Shown here one piece after another: positions 6,926-9,872 of a DNA stretch of 9,872 nt. The DNA is from Aquificaceae bacterium. GTDB taxonomy: Bacteria > Aquificota > Aquificia > Aquificales > Aquificaceae. Location: contig JANWVD010000018.1 of assembly GCA_025057715.1 (NCBI GenBank), forward strand, positions 1 through 9,872. The letters are read 5' to 3'. A program made the position numbers and the translations under genes. Positions within the stretch are counted from its first letter, which is position 1. Each line of letters begins with the position of its first letter. Below the pieces are notes generated by a model. That model made no database searches, was not told the origin of the DNA, and worked only from the letters and a program-made list of their open reading frames with translations.

Positions 6926-7789
6926 ATGTTTAGGTTTTTGCTATTTGGGGCTATTGCGCTTACTTACCTTGTGATGATATGGGGCGGTCTTGTTCGCTCT
7001 ACCGATTCTGGGCTTGCCTGCCCCGATTGGCCTCTTTGCTATGGTCAATTTTCAATGCCATTAGATAAAGCCGCAAGGCTTGAGATGGGACATCGAATTT
7101 TAAGTAGCTTTGCCGGTCTTTTCGTGTTTGGTCTTTTTCTGCTGACCGTTTTTGGCAAGTATTCTCTTAAGGTCAAACTCTTTGCAAGCGCGGCTCTGTT
7201 TTTTACCTTTAGCGCAGCAATCACTGGCATGAAGATGATAAAGTTAGAAGCCCCTAATCTTTCAAGCCACTTTCACATGGCCCTTGAGTCTTTTCACATC
7301 TTTGAGTCTATGCTAATTCTTGCCTCTTTGCTATTTGTCTATAGAGCCTATAGAGGGAGCTTTGAAGGGGCAATTCCAATCTGGGCATACGCTCTTGCAA
7401 TCCTTACCATGGTCTCAGGGGTGATTGTTAGATACACGGGCTCTGGCGAGGCTTGCGGGCATGAGTGGCCAACATGCGCAGGGAGCTTAATTGGCGATAT
7501 TTCAAACTGGCAAGTTGGCTTGCAAGTGCTTCATAGAAACCTCGCTTACCTAACTTGGCTTGGGTTTTTAACGCTTGCTTTGACAAACAAAGACAGAACC
7601 TCGCGCTTGGCTTTTGTTTTGATAAATGTTCAGATGATAAGCGCCATATCAATGGTCAAATCTGGGTTTTTCCTACCTCTTGTTTTCATAGATGTCACTC
7701 ACGGGTTTTTCCTCTTTATGTGGCTTACATACAACCTTAGTTTGAGTCGCAAAGCTGAGGTGCTAAAACCAGCATGGCAAGGGGGATAA
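6926..7789 (+). CDS. ctaA: Heme A synthase
   Basis: Membrane enzyme that oxidises the C8 methyl of heme O to a formyl group, giving heme A. Seen in 287 residues: two homologous four-helix halves. The first has SGLACPDWPLCYG (Cys32, Cys38), Glu53 and His56 in EMGHR, and His115/His117; the second has SGEACGHEWPTC (Cys177, Cys184), His203 in LHRN, and His259 in DVTHG. The paired Cys in both outer loops and the Glu-x2-His match the Bacillus-type CtaA. The ATG at 6926 gives a normal N-terminal helix. A TTG at 6896 would add ten residues and overlap the reductase gene; GGGAGGG at 6898-6904 is too far upstream of the ATG to serve it well, so the start is not fully settled. ctaB follows with a 16-base overlap. 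Confidence 0.92.
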   Translation: MFRFLLFGAIALTYLVMIWGGLVRSTDSGLACPDWPLCYGQFSMPLDKAARLEMGHRILSSFAGLFVFGLFLLTVFGKYSLKVKLFASAALFFTFSAAITGMKMIKLEAPNLSSHFHMALESFHIFESMLILASLLFVYRAYRGSFEGAIPIWAYALAILTMVSGVIVRYTGSGEACGHEWPTCAGSLIGDISNWQVGLQVLHRNLAYLTWLGFLTLALTNKDRTSRLAFVLINVQMISAISMVKSGFFLPLVFIDVTHGFFLFMWLTYNLSLSRKAEVLKPAWQGG

Positions 7790-8643
7790 GCGCAAGCAAG
7801 ATAAGCGGCTTCTTGCTTCTAACCAAACCCGGCATCGTTTTGCTGGTTTTAATAACCACCCTTGGCGGAATGTATATTGCCAATAGGCAAATACCATCTG
7901 AAGAGTTAGTATTTTGGACCTTGCTTGGGACCGGTCTTGCTTCCGCTGGCTCTGCGTCTTTGAATCAGTATCTTGACAAAGACATAGATGCATTAATGCT
8001 TCGAACAATGTCAAGACCGATTGTATCTGGCTTAGTAAGCGCTTATGAGGCTTTTGTTTTTGGCTCTATTTTGCTATTTGGCGGGTTTTTTATTCTGCTT
8101 TCAAAGGTTAACGCAACAAGCGCAGCTCTTGCGCTATCTACAGGTCTATACTATGTTCTTTTATACACTTACATCCTTAAGAGGAAAACTGCGCTTGCTA
8201 CAGAGCTTGGTGGAATAGCAGGCGCAATGCCGCCAGTTATTGGATACTCCGCAGTAGAAGGGCTCATCAACAGAGAAGCCTTTGCGCTATTTATAATCAT
8301 GTTTCTTTGGCAACCTGCCCACTTTTGGGCGCTTTCTATAAAATACCTTGATGATTACAAAAGAGCAAACATCCCAATAATGGCTCTAACTAAGGGAATA
8401 GAATACACAAAGATAAAGAGCCTAATCTATGTCGCTTCCTTGCTTCCTGCAACTCTTACGCTTTTTGCTTTCGGAACTGTCGGAGAGGTTTACTTCTGGA
8501 GCTCTCTTTTGCTTAGCCTATTTTACTTAATCCTTTGCGTTCTTTGGATTTTCAAGAAAGTTAGCGACATGTTTTTATTTTTCTACTCAGTTTTTTATCT
8601 AACGAGCCTATTTTCTGCGCTCGTGATGGATGTCAGGCGATGA
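7774..8643 (+). CDS. ctaB: Protoheme IX farnesyltransferase (heme O synthase)
   Basis: UbiA-family membrane prenyltransferase that adds a farnesyl group to heme b, forming heme O, the substrate of CtaA. Seen in 289 residues: LTKPGIVLLVLITT (16-29), the first prenyl-diphosphate motif NQYLDKDIDALMLRTMSRP (64-82, with Asp68 and Asp72), GGIAGAMPPVIGY (146-158), and the second motif HFWALSIKYLDDYKRANIPIM (183-203, with Asp193/Asp194), with about nine membrane helices. Its length is normal for the family. The start has GAGGTG (7757-7762) 11 bases upstream within ctaA. Its stop overlaps the start of the oxidase-like gene (ATGA), so all three are very likely translated from one mRNA. Confidence 0.95.
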   Translation: MARGISASKISGFLLLTKPGIVLLVLITTLGGMYIANRQIPSEELVFWTLLGTGLASAGSASLNQYLDKDIDALMLRTMSRPIVSGLVSAYEAFVFGSILLFGGFFILLSKVNATSAALALSTGLYYVLLYTYILKRKTALATELGGIAGAMPPVIGYSAVEGLINREAFALFIIMFLWQPAHFWALSIKYLDDYKRANIPIMALTKGIEYTKIKSLIYVASLLPATLTLFAFGTVGEVYFWSSLLLSLFYLILCVLWIFKKVSDMFLFFYSVFYLTSLFSALVMDVRR

Positions 8644-9872
8644 GCCCTTGGTTTTATCTCGCAATCGTATCTTTGTCGATAGGGGGGCTTTTGGCGCTCC
8701 TTGTTGCAATAGCAAGAACACCCATTTTGCACTCAATCTTTCCAGAAGGGTATTTTTACCACGCCCTTGCTGGGCATGTTGACCTTGCTATAGTTGTGTT
8801 TTTGCTATCTTTTAGCGTCTTTTTGTGGGAAAGAACCTTTAAAAAAGTTAGCAACATAAGCTTTCTATTTGCTTTTAGCGGGTTTTTGAATATAGCCTTA
8901 TCTTCTCTTTTAGGTCATGGCAAGGTGGTGTCAAATAACTACCTGCCGACCATAGATGACGCTCTGTTTTTAGCCGGTGCGGGGTTTTTCTTCTTTGGCT
9001 TTTGGCTTGCGACAATTGAGCTGCTTCCAAAAGCAAGACCCTTTTCAAAAGACCCTATAATTCACTTCCCGTCTATTGCGATAATTTTGAGCTTTATTAT
9101 GCTTATTTCTTTCCTCCTTTCAATTCCAAAGGCTGGCTCAAAGTCAGAGCTCTATGCTTTTTACGAAAGACTATATTGGGCACCGGGGCATATACAGCAG
9201 TTTCTAAACGGGGCTATGCTACTCTATTTTTGGTATTTTATCCTTGCGAGAAACTCAAGAATCGGAATTTTAAGGCTTGGGGGGCTGATTTTTATAATTG
9301 CCAGCGGCCTTCAGGCGATAGTTCCAATAATTTTCAATGACCCAATCTCGAAAAATGCCAAAATCTTTTCCGAGATACTTTACGCCGTAGGGCTTGGGAT
9401 TCCAATAATTTTGCATCTTCTTTCGCTATCTAAGAACCTAAAACCAAGGTTTGCAGAGACAAAGAGCGTTGGCGCAATTATGTCAATGCTGCTATTTAGC
9501 TTAGGGGCAATAATTGCCTACGCAGGTCTTGACGCAGATTTGAGAATCCCGGCGCACTATCATGGGATGGTAACTGCCATTACTTTAGGCTTTATGACCC
9601 TTAGCTATGATGCGCTTTCGCGATTTAATAGACTGACCTTAACGCAGGTGTATCTATACTCAAGCGGGATGGTTCTATTTGTCATAGGTCTTTACTTTGC
9701 GGGGCTTTTGGGAGCTCCCAGAAAAACGTTTGGGACTGCTTTTACTGAAAATCCTGCAATTTTAATCTCGCTCGGGGTTATGGGCTTTGGGACTGCTCTT
9801 GCTGTTGCTGGGGGGGTGTTGTTTGTATCCTACTTACTATATCTGGCTTTAAAAAGAGTTCTTGAAGAAGGG
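8640..9872 (+). CDS. Heme-copper oxidase subunit I-like membrane protein lacking helix VII copper ligands (3' end cut by window)
   Basis: 411 codons with no stop before the edge. Seen: about twelve hydrophobic helices, the number in heme-copper oxidase subunit I. By alignment from memory, His46 in HVDLAIVVF (helix II) fits the low-spin heme ligand, His184 in WAPGHIQQF (helix VI) fits one copper ligand, and His306/His308 in PAHYHG (helix X) fit the ligands of the high-spin and low-spin hemes. Helix VII (about 209-232, ...IASGLQAIVP...) has no His-His pair and no tyrosine, so the usual copper or non-heme iron site is incomplete. The Hx(D/N)Lxxxx and HxHG patterns look nearer to the cbb3/nitric oxide reductase branch than to aa3. 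Its position after ctaA-ctaB suggests it binds heme A or O or helps deliver it; this is inference. NnrS-family proteins are an alternative, but their WHxHE signature is absent. Confidence 0.75.
   Translation, partial: MSPWFYLAIVSLSIGGLLALLVAIARTPILHSIFPEGYFYHALAGHVDLAIVVFLLSFSVFLWERTFKKVSNISFLFAFSGFLNIALSSLLGHGKVVSNNYLPTIDDALFLAGAGFFFFGFWLATIELLPKARPFSKDPIIHFPSIAIILSFIMLISFLLSIPKAGSKSELYAFYERLYWAPGHIQQFLNGAMLLYFWYFILARNSRIGILRLGGLIFIIASGLQAIVPIIFNDPISKNAKIFSEILYAVGLGIPIILHLLSLSKNLKPRFAETKSVGAIMSMLLFSLGAIIAYAGLDADLRIPAHYHGMVTAITLGFMTLSYDALSRFNRLTLTQVYLYSSGMVLFVIGLYFAGLLGAPRKTFGTAFTENPAILISLGVMGFGTALAVAGGVLFVSYLLYLALKRVLEEG

Noticed and set aside
7428..8014. Minus-strand open frames opposite ctaA and ctaB
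   Set aside because: The opposite strand encodes confidently identified membrane enzymes; the antisense products are Ser/Arg/Lys/Leu/Cys-rich with no recognisable domain.
8640..9872. NnrS family assignment for the last gene
   Set aside because: NnrS proteins carry a WHxHE-type signature near the N-terminus that is missing, while the HxHG pattern of helix X fits heme-copper oxidase subunit I.

Overview
The window is wall-to-wall coding on the + strand. Eleven genes run in one direction, the largest gap between them is 17 bases, and most neighbours share a start/stop overlap (ATGA or TTGA). No RNA gene, insertion sequence, CRISPR array or terminator is visible. Base composition by eye is moderately AT-rich, with frequent ATA (Ile) and AGA/AGG (Arg) codons and Lys/Glu-rich proteins. 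A tightly packed array of functionally unrelated genes (tRNA synthetase, arginine, nonulosonic acid, heme A) in a bacterium with heme A synthesis fits an Aquificota-like (possibly thermophilic) lineage better than Campylobacterota, which usually lack heme A. This placement is an inference with low to moderate confidence.

Region 1 (1-2433) holds the 3' part of valS, cut by the window edge, followed by argB. The first ~200 bases of the valS frame do not look like valyl-tRNA synthetase; a fragment resembling the missing signature lies in another frame. Region 2 (2430-2997) holds two small overlapping membrane-protein genes of unknown function, the second with a C-terminal zinc ribbon. Region 3 (3010-6908) is a sugar cassette: pseI, pseB, pseC and an aldo/keto reductase. 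PseB and PseC carry out the first two steps of CMP-pseudaminic acid synthesis from UDP-GlcNAc, and PseI condenses the later 2,4-diacetamido sugar with phosphoenolpyruvate. The intermediate acetyltransferase and UDP-sugar hydrolase, and the final cytidylyltransferase, are not in the window. Region 4 (6926-9872) is a heme A module: ctaA (heme O to heme A), ctaB (heme b to heme O), and a 12-helix heme-copper oxidase subunit I-like protein that runs off the edge.

The most interesting item is the last gene. It keeps the histidines expected to bind the two hemes, but the His-His pair of helix VII that binds copper (or non-heme iron) is absent, so it is probably not an ordinary oxygen reductase. Other points of interest are the unknown membrane/zinc-ribbon pair just upstream of the sugar cassette, a perfect -10 box ending 11 bases before pseI, a strong excess of the palindrome GAGCTC, and a GC-rich palindrome inside valS.
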